Below are positions 19,901 to 29,303 of a stretch of DNA of 64,000 nt, piece by piece. Position numbers and translations under genes: made by a program. Source of the DNA: Lewinellaceae bacterium (GTDB lineage Bacteria; Bacteroidota; Bacteroidia; Chitinophagales; Saprospiraceae); the NCBI GenBank assembly GCA_020636155.1, contig JACJYM010000001.1, forward strand, positions 1-64,000, given 5' to 3'. Under the pieces are notes generated by a model. The model made no database searches and had not been told where the DNA came from. It saw only the letters and a list, made by a program, of their open reading frames with translations. The stretch's first letter is position 1. Each line of letters begins with the position of its first letter.

Positions 19901-20272
19901 ATACCTCGCATAATTTTCGAAATGTCTTACGGACGGGGGTTTCTTGTGCTCTACAAAGTCTATCAACGAGGTAGTACAAAATCGATACAAATTTATTATC
20001 TCTTCTTCACTGTAATTTCCAATCTCCCTCTCTTCTACTATGCGTCGAAGCTTGTGTAATAAATAAGAAAATTTACCTTCAAAATTATTCAGAGAAATCA
20101 AATAACTAAGTCTGGAATATAAAGTCACAAATACGATTTTGCTATCGTCAGTCATGGACTCAAGTAGGGAAAGAAACAAAGCTTTAAAATTCAACAATCC
20201 TTCCTTAGATGGTTGACTTTCAGCATCTAATAATACTTGTCTGTATAAAATAATGTCTTGATTAGATAACAT
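16997..20272 (-). CDS. Dna2-like PD-(D/E)XK nuclease-SF1 helicase fusion
   Basis: 1091 residues. The middle carries a RecB/Cas4/Dna2-type nuclease: IQGRLDIF, then VELKSGK (about 358-365), then QSLLYEMM, the QxxxY motif. The C-terminal SF1 helicase has Walker A GPPGTGKT (near 697), Walker B VDEASQI, GDHKQLPAVV, QGRMH, ERYQGSARKIIILSLC and NVAITRAQEAIF. The order nuclease-helicase is that of eukaryotic Dna2. The Cys cluster that holds a 4Fe-4S centre in Dna2/Cas4 is not apparent. A role in DNA repair or replication-intermediate processing is likely; a defence role is possible but nothing adjacent supports it. Confidence 0.85.
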   Translation of the reverse strand: MLSNQDIILYRQVLLDAESQPSKEGLLNFKALFLSLLESMTDDSKIVFVTLYSRLSYLISLNNFEGKFSYLLHKLRRIVEEREIGNYSEEEIINLYRFCTTSLIDFVEHKKPPSVRHFENYARYREEEAREVLHFKHIIKAYVTSIDTDNKRIEYESMDEDGVKGTVIYDVSGKNDLYTKNIENLVKYGVLPIAVNFIDCDILGNDECIPRAIIVNPDFLIDVTAIASLSSEKSGLGLLYLLSKYRPRSSSMPLLIGNIANYMMDDLIRDPELLFQDFLKTLFQREAMSLVSFTDEEIGGMISLLKIHFFNLQNVVKDQFVQLGFDANNLYLEPSFYSRDYGIQGRLDIFKNDKKEGDLAIVELKSGKPYNSNVYGINPAHYTQSLLYEMMVRSCSFSTVKINTFILYSSLSDSALRHAPIVKSQQNEAMRLRNDLIMVEYLMTDESHLSELLSLLKPDNFPQLFGFLKRDLTDFYKIMASADSISLAYFISFSSFVAREFTETKIGEQGIYANPGNAGLWQLSYSEKEERYTVLRALEISSNEINHDDPIVILNRTTETSISANFREGDVVALYPDIYKNRAPDNGNLIKGAIISIDTQSVKIRLRNRQINLDIFNSEKTWIIEADSFDSSFNTMYRNLYEFLTAPKTKRDLILGMELPRASNQSIEILHEPKLTEEQNIILSQIINANDYYLLWGPPGTGKTSVMVRQLVKYYLENGQDILLTAYTNRAVDELCDAIASVSKEAYKKTIRIGSQYSTSASHREILLNEKISFINKRSDLVKTIDDAKIIVGTLSSLLGKPEIFELKNFEIGIVDEASQILEPMLCGLISKIKKFVLIGDHKQLPAVVTQSPEKASINAEVLNEIGITSGATSLFERLYTRLLAVNNVNNHGQLTHQGRMHVDIMELVNQHFYDGKLRIIDKIKRLSAPHEENFPYSSRTVYIPTDIETGLNWKTNQWEAAAVADIIEKLIKSGYVTNVSDIGVITLYRAQISCIRNAINAKNISQNLDNLTIDTVERYQGSARKIIILSLCTNKLNQIKSIVSLSEDGTDRKLNVAITRAQEAIFMIGNENVLKQNEVYADLIETFSTK

Positions 20273-20333
20273 GTTGAATATTCCGACAATTTAAAAATTA
20301 AATATACAACATCTTTACAAAAGCATTAGCATG

Positions 20334-21554
20334 TCATCTTGCTTTCGGTTTTCTTCGCCGGTTTCCAAAGGAACTCTTTTTCGGTTTTGGATTTTTCTTT
20401 TTAGTAGGATTCCAATTTGGACTTTGACCAATATCTGAAGAAATATTCAATTTTTGAATGCTACTTTCAATTAGATCTTCTATTTCTTTGAATGCATACA
20501 TATCCTTTTCATTGACAAAGGTGATGGCCACTCCTGTGGTCTCCGCCCGGGCTGTCCGCCCTACCCTATGAACATAGTCTTCCGCATTGGGGGGCACATC
20601 ATAATTGACCACTAGATTTATATCTTTAATATCGATCCCTCGCGAAATCACATCAGTACCTACCAAAATCTGTATTTTACCAGAACGAAAATCTTTAAGC
20701 ATTTCTTCTCTTTCTTCTTGTTCAAAGTCAGAGGAAATTCCGCCTGTTGCAAATCCTGCTTGTGTAAGAGCAGACACAATGGTACTTACTTTCTTTTTTG
20801 TCGAACTAAAAACAATAATTTTTTTAAGATAAGCTTTGCCTTTTATTAGGCTTACCAATAATTGATTTTTATCTGAATCATTGCATAAATAGGCGACTTG
20901 AAGTACTCCTTTTGCCGGTTTTGCAAGCGCTAGATTAATCTCTGCCGGATTATGTAACAACTCCTTAATCAAATCTCTAATCTTGGGTGCCATGGTTGCC
21001 GAAAACATCAAGCTTTGCCGTTTCTTAGGTAAATGTGACGCTATCAACTTGATATCATCCCTAAATCCCATATCCATCATTCTATCTGCTTCATCAAGGA
21101 TGAGATGGGATATCTTACTAAAATTTACGTAACCTTGCTGTATATGACTTATGAGTTTACCGGGTGTAGCGACTATAATATCAGCCCCTTGAGAAAGTGC
21201 TTTTTTCTGTTGATCCCAATCTGCACCATCACCCCCACCATAAATAGGAATACTGTGCATCCCAGTGAAATAACCAAAACCTGTAAGCTGGTTATCAATC
21301 TGAATTGCCAATTCGCGAGTAGGGCATATAATAAGTACTCTGGTCCCAGATCCACCTTCTCTATGCAATAGCTCAAGCGTAGGCAGGATATAAGCCGCAG
21401 TTTTACCCGTACCCGTCTGTGCACAGGCTATCAAATCTCTTCCTTCCAGAATAATTGGTATTGCTTCTTCTTGAATGGGGGTGGCTTCCTCAAAATTCAT
21501 GTGGTACAATCCCTCCAATAAGCCTTCACTTAAGCCAAATTCACTAAATTTCAT
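20334..21554 (-). CDS. DEAD-box ATP-dependent RNA helicase (RhlE-like)
   Basis: 406 residues. The Q motif FEEATPIQEEAIP, motif I AQTGTGKT, Ia PTRELAIQ, motif II DEAD (LILDEADRMMDMGF), motif III SAT, and motif VI HRVGRTARA are all present. A short basic tail rich in Lys and Arg (PKPKKSSFGNRRRKPKAR) probably gives RNA affinity. It belongs with RhlE/CshA-type helicases acting in ribosome assembly, RNA decay or cold adaptation. It lies 61 bases upstream of the nuclease-helicase gene on the same strand. Confidence 0.92.
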   Translation of the reverse strand: MKFSEFGLSEGLLEGLYHMNFEEATPIQEEAIPIILEGRDLIACAQTGTGKTAAYILPTLELLHREGGSGTRVLIICPTRELAIQIDNQLTGFGYFTGMHSIPIYGGGDGADWDQQKKALSQGADIIVATPGKLISHIQQGYVNFSKISHLILDEADRMMDMGFRDDIKLIASHLPKKRQSLMFSATMAPKIRDLIKELLHNPAEINLALAKPAKGVLQVAYLCNDSDKNQLLVSLIKGKAYLKKIIVFSSTKKKVSTIVSALTQAGFATGGISSDFEQEEREEMLKDFRSGKIQILVGTDVISRGIDIKDINLVVNYDVPPNAEDYVHRVGRTARAETTGVAITFVNEKDMYAFKEIEDLIESSIQKLNISSDIGQSPNWNPTKKKNPKPKKSSFGNRRRKPKAR

Positions 21555-21741
21555 TAAAATATTTAAGTACTGAAATAAATTATATAAATCTTATCAAATG
21601 CAAAGGTAATGAATAATGTGAAGTAATTAATTAAATATAAATATTTTTATTAATTTATAAATTATTGATTAAATAGGTATAACAAATTAAAATAAATTAT
21701 ATTTATAAAACAATTTGACATGGTCATCCCCTTCTGAAAAC

Positions 21742-23553
21742 TTAAAATCTATTTAAATAACCAAAATGAATTTTTGCATTATTAAAATCAAATGCGGAAT
21801 CATCCAATTTTCCGGCGGCAAAGGAAACATTAAAAAGACCCGCAGGCGTACTAAAACTAATGCCCAATCCTATACTCATTGCTTGATGTGTTGAGAAAAT
21901 ATTATCGGCAAGTGACCTGAATTTAGAATATTGAAAAAATGGAAGGCTTAGATAACTATCCTTATTAAGAATAAATCGATATTCTATATCAAGCAATATT
22001 GCTCGATCAACTCGGAAAGCCTCTTCATCAAAGCCTTTTAAATTGCGATTGCCTCCATAACGATACAACTCATTGAGTAAAAAATTACTATTACTAAATT
22101 TATAAATTCCATATAATCCAAGCCTTACTGTCCCAACAGTTCCCGATTTCAGATAATAACTTCCATCTATGGATGAAGTAAACTGCAAGTTGTTTTTTGG
22201 TATGGTGTCATAAGCGCTTTCGAAATTTATAAATTCATTTTTCAAAGAACTTATTTGATAATTCTCCAAAATTCTTCGAGATCCAATAGAAGAATTAATG
22301 TTAATTGTCCAGCCCTGCGTTGGATTATAAAGATAATCTATCGCATACAGGTCTATTTTAGCCCCGCCACCGTTATAGTTTACATCGAGATTTGAAGGTA
22401 GTTTTTTGCTGGCCAAAATCGACGTACTATCGATATTGATCAGGCTGCTGTTGAATACGTCCCAATACACACTCAACTGATTCAACCCTTTCAAGTGATA
22501 GCGAAAACCAATGCGTGAGGTTAAATCTAAATTAGTGTCTGAATTTTTTAACAATTTAAAATCAACATCAGGGCCTACTGGCAAGTCAAATATGTAGGGC
22601 ATTGAAAACTTAACCGAAAGTTCCTGATTTTCGGGTTTGAGACGTTTAAAATTGAAGTAAGAATATTCGCCTACATTCAATAAATTTTGAAATTCCGCAG
22701 TGACATCACCAGTAACCAGCCATTTTCTCACACCGTTTTCAGTATTGGGCAATAGTCCAATGATAAAATCAAAACGATTGGCTTTTACCTTTTCAAATGC
22801 CAGATTAACAATGGCTTTCTTATTGATAAAACTCACGGACGGATCTCTTTTCAACTTTAAGTATGCTAAGTTTTGGAGGTTTTTTTTAGAATTTAATACT
22901 TTCTCATGGTTGTAAGGCGACGAGGGCTCTATATCTAAATATCGGTACAAAAACTTTTTACTGATGACATTATCAGGGTAAACTTTTAGGGTATCGAAGA
23001 TGATAAAATCAAAAGAATTGAGAGTCAAAATATACGCAATGGTATCGCCGCGGGTCGTCAAACTGTCGAATTCAATTTTTGCAAAGGGATAGCCATTTTT
23101 CGAAAATTTTTGTAGCATTTTCTTTTCCAACTCCTCCTTCTGTCTCATATCGTATGAAGATTTCAAGTTTATTCCCAACCAATCGACCAATTGCCTCGAA
23201 ATACTGTCGTCTATGACCGGATTGAATTTAAACTTCTTTCCTGTGTAGATAAAATGACATAAAGTATCTGATTTCCGAAAACTGGTATCAATGGTCGTAT
23301 AGACATACCCCTCTTTTTTAAGCCTTGAGACATATTGTGCTAACCGTTTCGCTTGGCTTATAGAATCCGTTTTTGCAAATGTGCTTACTTTGACATCATC
23401 ACTCATTGAATTATTTTCGTAAGTAGTCAACGTTAAGTAATAGAAGGACTGATTTTGGGAATTACTTTGGTGGTTCAGCACTATTTGAAAAGCAAAAAGA
23501 AAAAATATTTTTACTTTACAATTTTTAATAATATATAAATATTTAATTTTCAA
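21742..23553 (-). CDS. BamA/TamA-family outer-membrane protein
   Basis: 603 residues from a TTG start (no ATG precedes the first conserved part). A hydrophobic signal-like N-terminus is followed by POTRA-like repeats to about residue 270 (such as KMLQKFSKNGYPFAKIEFDS, and LDIEPSSPYNHEKVLNSKKN), then a 16-strand-type Omp85 barrel with YRYGGNRNLKGFDEEAFR, the conserved (G)xLRGF-like region, and final strand IHFGYLNRF. It is shorter than true BamA (about 800), so it is a TamA- or accessory-type Omp85 protein. It is a single gene bounded by non-coding DNA. Confidence 0.82.
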   Translation of the reverse strand: MKIKYLYIIKNCKVKIFFLFAFQIVLNHQSNSQNQSFYYLTLTTYENNSMSDDVKVSTFAKTDSISQAKRLAQYVSRLKKEGYVYTTIDTSFRKSDTLCHFIYTGKKFKFNPVIDDSISRQLVDWLGINLKSSYDMRQKEELEKKMLQKFSKNGYPFAKIEFDSLTTRGDTIAYILTLNSFDFIIFDTLKVYPDNVISKKFLYRYLDIEPSSPYNHEKVLNSKKNLQNLAYLKLKRDPSVSFINKKAIVNLAFEKVKANRFDFIIGLLPNTENGVRKWLVTGDVTAEFQNLLNVGEYSYFNFKRLKPENQELSVKFSMPYIFDLPVGPDVDFKLLKNSDTNLDLTSRIGFRYHLKGLNQLSVYWDVFNSSLINIDSTSILASKKLPSNLDVNYNGGGAKIDLYAIDYLYNPTQGWTININSSIGSRRILENYQISSLKNEFINFESAYDTIPKNNLQFTSSIDGSYYLKSGTVGTVRLGLYGIYKFSNSNFLLNELYRYGGNRNLKGFDEEAFRVDRAILLDIEYRFILNKDSYLSLPFFQYSKFRSLADNIFSTHQAMSIGLGISFSTPAGLFNVSFAAGKLDDSAFDFNNAKIHFGYLNRF

Positions 23554-23619
23554 TTATAAAATAAATTTTAAACTTCATTTAAAAGTTATAACGAATTTCA
23601 GTCAAACACTATTGTAACA

Positions 23620-23650
23620 AAAAAGCCGAGCATATTACCCGGCTTTTTCT
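23620..23650. terminator. Terminator downstream of ald
   Basis: AAAAAGCCG (23620-23628) pairs with CGGCTTTTT (23640-23648), A- and T-rich on both sides. It would end the ald transcript on the minus strand and also works in the other direction. Confidence 0.8.
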
Positions 23651-23670
23651 TTTATTATGAGTGCAATATA

Positions 23671-24783
23671 TCAATATACTTGTTCGACTGGTGTATAAGG
23701 CAAATCAAAGGCATCAGCTACCCCTTGATATACTACCTTACCATGAACGATATTTAGACCTAACTCGAGTTCACGATTATCCTGACAAGCTTTTTTCCAT
23801 CCTTTTTCTGCCAATTGTAAAGCATAAGGAAGCGTCGCATTGGTCAGTGCTAATGTAGAGGTATAAGGTACGGCACCTGGCATATTCGCTACACAATAGT
23901 GCAAAATACCATCCACAAGATACGTTGGATTTTCGTGAGTCGTCGGTTTACAAGTTTCAATGCATCCTCCTTGATCCACGGCAACATCAACAAGTACCGT
24001 GCCCGGTCTCATGTCTTTGAGCATATCTCTTGTTATCAAATGCGGTGCTTTGGCACCTGGAATTAACACAGCTCCGATGATCAAGTCATGACTATTTAAT
24101 AACTGTCGGATATTGTATTCACTAGACATAAACGTATTGACATTTGCAGGCATTACATCATCCAAATATCTCAATCTTGGCAAATTGATATCCATAATGG
24201 TCACATCAGCTCCCATCCCGGCGGCCATTTTAGCCGCATTGGTACCAACGACTCCACCTCCTAATATCAATACTTTAGCTGGTCTAACTCCTGGCACACC
24301 ACCAAGCAAAATTCCTCTTCCTCCCGATGGTTTTTCAAGATATTTAGCACCTTCTTGAATCGACATTCTACCCGCCACTTCACTCATTGGCACTAATAAA
24401 GGCAATGATCTGTCCGATTTTTCTACGGTCTCGTAGGCAAGGCAAATGGCATTACTATCAATCATCGCATTGGTTAAAGGCTCGTAAGAAGCAAAGTGAA
24501 AATATGTGAAAATAAGTTGATCAGATTTAATCAATTTGTATTCACTTTCAATAGGTTCTTTGACTTTGACAATCATCTCTGCAATGGCATAAACTTCTTC
24601 GATCGTGTCTAATATCGTGGCACCAGCCAAGCGATATTCATCATCTTCAAATCCACTGCCAACACCTGCCGATTTTTGAACATATATGGTATGTCCTCTT
24701 TTTTTAAATTCTATTACACCAGACGGGGTCACCGCAACCCGGTTTTCATTGTTTTTTATTTCTTTAGGAACGCCTATAATCAT
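23671..24783 (-). CDS. ald: Alanine dehydrogenase
   Basis: 370 residues, the usual length for the enzyme that interconverts L-alanine and pyruvate plus ammonia with NAD. Seen are the opening MIIGVPKEIKNNENRVAVTP, the substrate-lysine segment MIVKVKEP, FTYFHFA with the catalytic His, the Rossmann motif GGGVVGTNAAKMAAGMGA, and the DVAVDQGGCIET loop with the conserved Asp. It is a monocistronic unit with its own terminator. Confidence 0.95.
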   Translation of the reverse strand: MIIGVPKEIKNNENRVAVTPSGVIEFKKRGHTIYVQKSAGVGSGFEDDEYRLAGATILDTIEEVYAIAEMIVKVKEPIESEYKLIKSDQLIFTYFHFASYEPLTNAMIDSNAICLAYETVEKSDRSLPLLVPMSEVAGRMSIQEGAKYLEKPSGGRGILLGGVPGVRPAKVLILGGGVVGTNAAKMAAGMGADVTIMDINLPRLRYLDDVMPANVNTFMSSEYNIRQLLNSHDLIIGAVLIPGAKAPHLITRDMLKDMRPGTVLVDVAVDQGGCIETCKPTTHENPTYLVDGILHYCVANMPGAVPYTSTLALTNATLPYALQLAEKGWKKACQDNRELELGLNIVHGKVVYQGVADAFDLPYTPVEQVY

Positions 24784-24877
24784 TATTAAATCTTTAAAGA
24801 AATTTGAAAATTATTATTGCGGCACGAATTTAGACATTAATAATTTAAAATTCCTCTAGTCCTCAATTTTTTGGAAA

Positions 24878-26881
24878 TTAATTTTTACTAAGAAATATTT
24901 TTTTGTAAAAAGTCAGATTTTGCGTTCTAATTTGCAGTAAATATATGCCAGTGCTGAAGCCAAAGTCATCTAAATTTATTTCTCTTGACTGGCCAAAATT
25001 AATGCATTGACCTGTGATGTTGAACAAACTTAAATTATACTCGGTTTCAAGCCCTTTTACTTCAATTTTATTAAAATTCTGATATACTTTTATTTGGCTT
25101 AAATACGTATCTAAAGCACCATTCATCTCACAATTCAATCCCATAAATTCATGTACCACACAGCAATCTGGCTGGTCATTAACACAGATTTTGATGATGT
25201 CGTACTCCACTTCTCTTTCTGGAAAATTGTGTATTGTCAATGGTAGCTCCACAAATGAGAAGTAACCCAAATATTCACCAGCTCCCCACACTTCAAAGAA
25301 ATCATTGTTCACGCCTTGATAGTCAAAATTTAACACCAAACTGTAGGTACCATCCCCGTCACATTCAAGTGGATCTATCTGCACATTGCTAAGTGAACAT
25401 TCGTCGCCATTACAACATAATGGACTATCAAACACAAATTCTCCTCGACATAATTCGTGGTTTAAATCTATTACTACAAATTCATAGATCGTCTCGCAAT
25501 TTGCCGCAATCGGCCCGACTGTATAATAATCTTCTCCATAACTGAAATTGCCATAATTGTGTCCGTTGCCTCTAATAGTAAATCCCGCATCCGATACTCC
25601 TGAATAATTAAATGCGATGTCAACATACACGAGATTGGTGCTGTCGTTGCATTCGTGAGCCTCTGCAATTACATCAGTTATCTGGCAATCTCCATTATTC
25701 TCCATACAATTCAATCCCATAAATTCGTGTACCACACAGCAATCCGGTTGGTCATTAACACAGATTTTGATGATGTCGTACTCCACTTCTCTCTCTGGAA
25801 AATTATGGATTGTCAATGGTAGCTCCCCAAATGAGAAATAACCCAAATATTCACCAGCTCCCCACACCTCAAAGAAATCATTGTTCACCCCTTGATAGTC
25901 AAAATTTAACACCAAACTATAGGTGCCATTTCCGTCACACTCAAGTGGTTCGATCTGCACATTGCTAAGCGAACAAGACTCATTATTTTCACAGCAGATT
26001 GGATCGATCTCCACATAATTGGATGTACAATCTGGGTGTGTCAAATCCATCACTAAAAATTCTTTCGCCATATCACAATTCGACTCAAAAGGCCCAAGAA
26101 CATAAGGTTCATTTCCGTATTTAAAAGTTCCGTACTCGTTTCCATTTCCCACCACTTTAAAACCTTGTATAGATGTATTTTGGGAATTAAAATTCAGAAT
26201 GACATATTTCTTTCCCGTAGCATCACACGGTGAAACTTGAGCAGTCAAGTCAGTAATAGAACAGTTAAATTCGCAATTGGTAACTGCCGGAATTTCAACC
26301 GACCCAAAGCAAAAACTATCGTCATTATCGAGAATCAAATATTCGTGTGAATTACTCGACATGGTAATTGGACCCACTAAAACGGGTAAATCTGCATACG
26401 CAAATGTTCCCAAATTCATGGCATTTCCCCCGATTTGAAAGGAATCGGATACCATTTGATAATTAAAATCGAGCCAAAAATAAAATTGATCAGACTCGTT
26501 ATTACATTCTACGATTTGAAAATCAGTATTCCAAATCCCGCAAATGCAAGGATTGGCGTATGAGATTTCATAGCAACAATTTTCATTGTCATTGACACAG
26601 ACTTTGATGGTATTTATTATCTCAAGATTGGACTCTATTCCCGTCAAATTGAAGTTGGTCACTCCCCCTTGATTTTCGTAGTAATCCACGAAAATATTAT
26701 TTAGATAGACATCCAGATAATCGTTATTTACATTTTCTGATAGCACCGTGAAAGAAATGCCGTATGTTCCGTTTTCACACTCGGACGTCGTGATATTAGG
26801 TATAAATAATTGACAATCTTGGGCGAAGAGGAATGTTTTGCCCAAAATAAAAAAAGTTAAAAGCGTAAAATACTTTTTCAT
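24878..26881 (-). CDS. Secreted Cys-rich repeat protein with T9SS sorting domain
   Basis: About 667 residues from the ATG at 26881 (signal MKKYFTLLTFFILGKTFLFAQ). The frame is open upstream to 26929. Six Cys-rich modules of roughly 90-100 residues follow, each opening with C-x-hydrophobic-x-N/D-hydrophobic and containing a CC or CD pair. Two of them, 192 codons apart, are nearly identical at DNA level (about 25138-25400 and 25714-25976). The last 75 residues (IKVYQNFNKIEV, YNLSLFNITGQ, GIYLLQI) form a type A T9SS sorting domain. It is probably a cell-surface protein; the ligand is unknown. Confidence 0.8.
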   Translation of the reverse strand: MKKYFTLLTFFILGKTFLFAQDCQLFIPNITTSECENGTYGISFTVLSENVNNDYLDVYLNNIFVDYYENQGGVTNFNLTGIESNLEIINTIKVCVNDNENCCYEISYANPCICGIWNTDFQIVECNNESDQFYFWLDFNYQMVSDSFQIGGNAMNLGTFAYADLPVLVGPITMSSNSHEYLILDNDDSFCFGSVEIPAVTNCEFNCSITDLTAQVSPCDATGKKYVILNFNSQNTSIQGFKVVGNGNEYGTFKYGNEPYVLGPFESNCDMAKEFLVMDLTHPDCTSNYVEIDPICCENNESCSLSNVQIEPLECDGNGTYSLVLNFDYQGVNNDFFEVWGAGEYLGYFSFGELPLTIHNFPEREVEYDIIKICVNDQPDCCVVHEFMGLNCMENNGDCQITDVIAEAHECNDSTNLVYVDIAFNYSGVSDAGFTIRGNGHNYGNFSYGEDYYTVGPIAANCETIYEFVVIDLNHELCRGEFVFDSPLCCNGDECSLSNVQIDPLECDGDGTYSLVLNFDYQGVNNDFFEVWGAGEYLGYFSFVELPLTIHNFPEREVEYDIIKICVNDQPDCCVVHEFMGLNCEMNGALDTYLSQIKVYQNFNKIEVKGLETEYNLSLFNITGQCINFGQSREINLDDFGFSTGIYLLQIRTQNLTFYKKIFLSKN
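25138..25400 (-). repeat. Intragenic duplicated module, copy 1
   Basis: This stretch is nearly identical to 25714-25976 at an offset of 576 bp (192 codons), with only scattered, mostly silent changes. It encodes the CSLSNVQIDPLECDG to HEFMGLNC module. Confidence 0.8.
25714..25976 (-). repeat. Intragenic duplicated module, copy 2
   Basis: Partner of 25138-25400. The in-frame spacing and few differences suggest a recent segmental duplication or gene conversion within the T9SS cargo gene. Confidence 0.8.
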
Positions 26882-27020
26882 GTTTTTGTATTTCATTTTA
26901 ATCGAAAAGGAATTCATTGATAAGACCAAGTCAAACGAAGTTTCGTTGCGTAAGAAAACAAAACAAATATGGTATTTAAAATGTGTAAATTATAATTTTC
27001 AATATTATTATTCTTACTTT

Positions 27021-27028
27021 TATCTTTG
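27021..27028 (+). promoter_or_regulatory. -7 element (TATCTTTG) for the dockerin/T9SS gene
   Basis: Exact TAnnTTTG match 22 bases upstream of the ATG at 27051, in the divergent gap with the Cys-rich cargo gene. Confidence 0.5.
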
Positions 27029-27050
27029 AATTCTCAAGTACAATTTAAAA

Positions 27051-29303
27051 ATGACTAAAATTCTTACGACGCTATTGCTGCTTTTGCTGAATGTAACTGT
27101 CTATGCAGGAATCATTTGCCCTCAGGACATCACCATCGACTGTAGTGACGACCCGACTGACTTAAATTTTACAGGCAAGGCCAGTCTTAATGGAAATCAC
27201 GTCTTTTTTGTGCTAAAATACTTGGATGATGTCCAGACCAACGCCTGCAATATTGGCTACATAGACCGTATTTGGTTTGGTGACCAGAACAGCAACAATC
27301 AGATCGATGCGGGTGAGCCTTCATGTACTCAACGCATCACCATGGATGGATATACGGGTGATGTTACGGTGACTTTTCCTAGTGATAAAATTTACGATTG
27401 TCAGGATGACATTACCGACGATGCACCATACTGGAATTCCGGCCCCTGTGATATCGTGGGCTATACTGTGGATGAACTCGAAGTGGAATTTTATGGCGAT
27501 GCTTGTTATAAGTTAATCAGGACATACACCGTCATCGACTGGTGTATCTATGACCCTGAAATCGACCCATCCGCAGGGGTATGGACGCATACTCAGATTA
27601 TCAAAGTTCTGGATCAAACCCTACCTGAGATTCAAAATTGTGCAGACATCACTTTCTCATTAGGTACCAATTGTGAAACAGATTTTACGCTTTCCAATGT
27701 CGCTTTTGACCCGGGTGCTTGTCAGTCAGACGAGCTAAAATGGACAATAAACATTGACCTATGGGCAGATGGGACGACGGATTATACTTATGGATATTTT
27801 GAGACTGGAGAGTATCATCTCAATGCCACGAGCAATGACCAAAGTATTCAATTGACCTTGCCTGAGAAAGTGGGAAATGGCAATCACAAGGTATTCTGGA
27901 AGGTGCAAGATGCCTGTGGGAATGTCCGTTCCTGTCAATCTAAGGTTCATTCAGTGGATAATAAGCCACCCACCCCATACTGCAACTTAGTCATGCACTC
28001 GGTTGTGAATGGAGCTCAAGACACTCTTAAATTGCATGCGTCGAGCTTTAACCTCGGATCTTATGATAACTGCACGTCCTCTGACAAACTAAAATACAGT
28101 TTTTCCACTCTAGAGGCTGACTCTATCAGAAATATTACGTGCAGTAATGACGGTGTAAGGTTTTACCGCATATTTGTCAAGGATGAAGCAGGCAATAAGG
28201 ATTATTGCGAGGTTTATATGGTTGTACTGGACAATGGCTCTTGCAATAGCCGGATGAGTGCCACATTCCACACCAGGTTTATGAATCAGAATCCCGCTGC
28301 CGATGTTTCTTACCTGGTGAAATTAGATGGCAATGTTCTGTTGAATGGATATACTAATATGAATGGAATCTTAGAAATAGACGATATTTCTTTGTTGGAA
28401 AATATAAAAGTCGCAGTTAATGACATTCCTTACGAGGCAGTAAAACCGGACATTTTCGACCTAATTCATCTTCAACAATATTTCATCGGCAACGAAACCC
28501 TGACCAACGAATCTCTGATGGCGGCTGATGTCAATGGAGATCACAAAATCGGAATTAAAGACATCAGGATGCTATCTGATTATTTATTGGGTAAAATTGA
28601 CGAATTAGAGGTAGGCCATGATTTAATGTATATTTCTCGGCAAGCTCTTGATAACATGGATTACAGCCAGTTAAACAAGGAGATTCCGATTTATGACATA
28701 CCAGGATTTTTAGAAGTGGTATTGATAGATCCAGGCAATGTAAGTTATACAGACACGGATCACTTCAGTGGTTACGTTGAGGTATATTGGCTGAAAAACC
28801 AAAATGGAGATTGGGATTTAGTATCTTCGAAAGACCAAAACATCGCAGGAATACAACTGGAAATCGACGGCAATATACTAGAGTATGCGAGTTCTCAAGA
28901 ATTGGAAATTAATCAATTGGATGAAAGTCTAAAGGCTCTCCTCGTTCAAAATATAGAGTTAAAAAGGGATGATGTTCTACTCACCATTTCTGGAATTAAT
29001 GACCCGACTACGCTAGAAGTCACAGGAATGGTTGTCGATAAAAATTTAACTAAAAAAGCATTAAAAATTGAACTGACCACAAGCCAATCTGAAATAATAA
29101 CTCCGACATTCAGTCTCAATGGTCATTATAAAATAGTGTCTCCTGATATTAAGGTAATAGACATTTACAATGCTTCAGGAATGCCTGTTAATTTCTCGAC
29201 TAACGACCATCAATTGATACTGAACACTTCAGAATCTGGAATATTCTTAGTCAAATATCAAGAGGATTCTAGTATAAAAAACGTAAAAATCTTGAGGTTA
29301 TAA
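27051..29303 (+). CDS. Secreted T9SS cargo protein with dockerin-like EF-hand segment
   Basis: 750 residues with signal MTKILTTLLLLLLNVTVYA. The N-terminal half holds Cys-containing, HYR-like immunoglobulin-type segments (CPQDITIDCSDDP; KVQDACGNVRSC; KDEAGNKDYCEV). A dockerin-like Ca-binding helix pair lies near residues 470-520 (PDIFDLIHLQQYF then DVNGDHKIGIKDIRMLSDYL). The C-terminus (IKVIDIYNASGMPV to VKILRL) is a type A T9SS sorting domain. It is divergent from the Cys-rich cargo gene, so the two may be co-regulated surface adhesion or scaffold proteins. Confidence 0.8.
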   Translation: MTKILTTLLLLLLNVTVYAGIICPQDITIDCSDDPTDLNFTGKASLNGNHVFFVLKYLDDVQTNACNIGYIDRIWFGDQNSNNQIDAGEPSCTQRITMDGYTGDVTVTFPSDKIYDCQDDITDDAPYWNSGPCDIVGYTVDELEVEFYGDACYKLIRTYTVIDWCIYDPEIDPSAGVWTHTQIIKVLDQTLPEIQNCADITFSLGTNCETDFTLSNVAFDPGACQSDELKWTINIDLWADGTTDYTYGYFETGEYHLNATSNDQSIQLTLPEKVGNGNHKVFWKVQDACGNVRSCQSKVHSVDNKPPTPYCNLVMHSVVNGAQDTLKLHASSFNLGSYDNCTSSDKLKYSFSTLEADSIRNITCSNDGVRFYRIFVKDEAGNKDYCEVYMVVLDNGSCNSRMSATFHTRFMNQNPAADVSYLVKLDGNVLLNGYTNMNGILEIDDISLLENIKVAVNDIPYEAVKPDIFDLIHLQQYFIGNETLTNESLMAADVNGDHKIGIKDIRMLSDYLLGKIDELEVGHDLMYISRQALDNMDYSQLNKEIPIYDIPGFLEVVLIDPGNVSYTDTDHFSGYVEVYWLKNQNGDWDLVSSKDQNIAGIQLEIDGNILEYASSQELEINQLDESLKALLVQNIELKRDDVLLTISGINDPTTLEVTGMVVDKNLTKKALKIELTTSQSEIITPTFSLNGHYKIVSPDIKVIDIYNASGMPVNFSTNDHQLILNTSESGIFLVKYQEDSSIKNVKILRL

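Noticed and set aside
16997..20272. Defence-island membership of the nuclease-helicase
   Set aside because: Its neighbours are a DEAD-box helicase, Omp85 and ald, all housekeeping-like; no restriction, toxin or phage genes are near.
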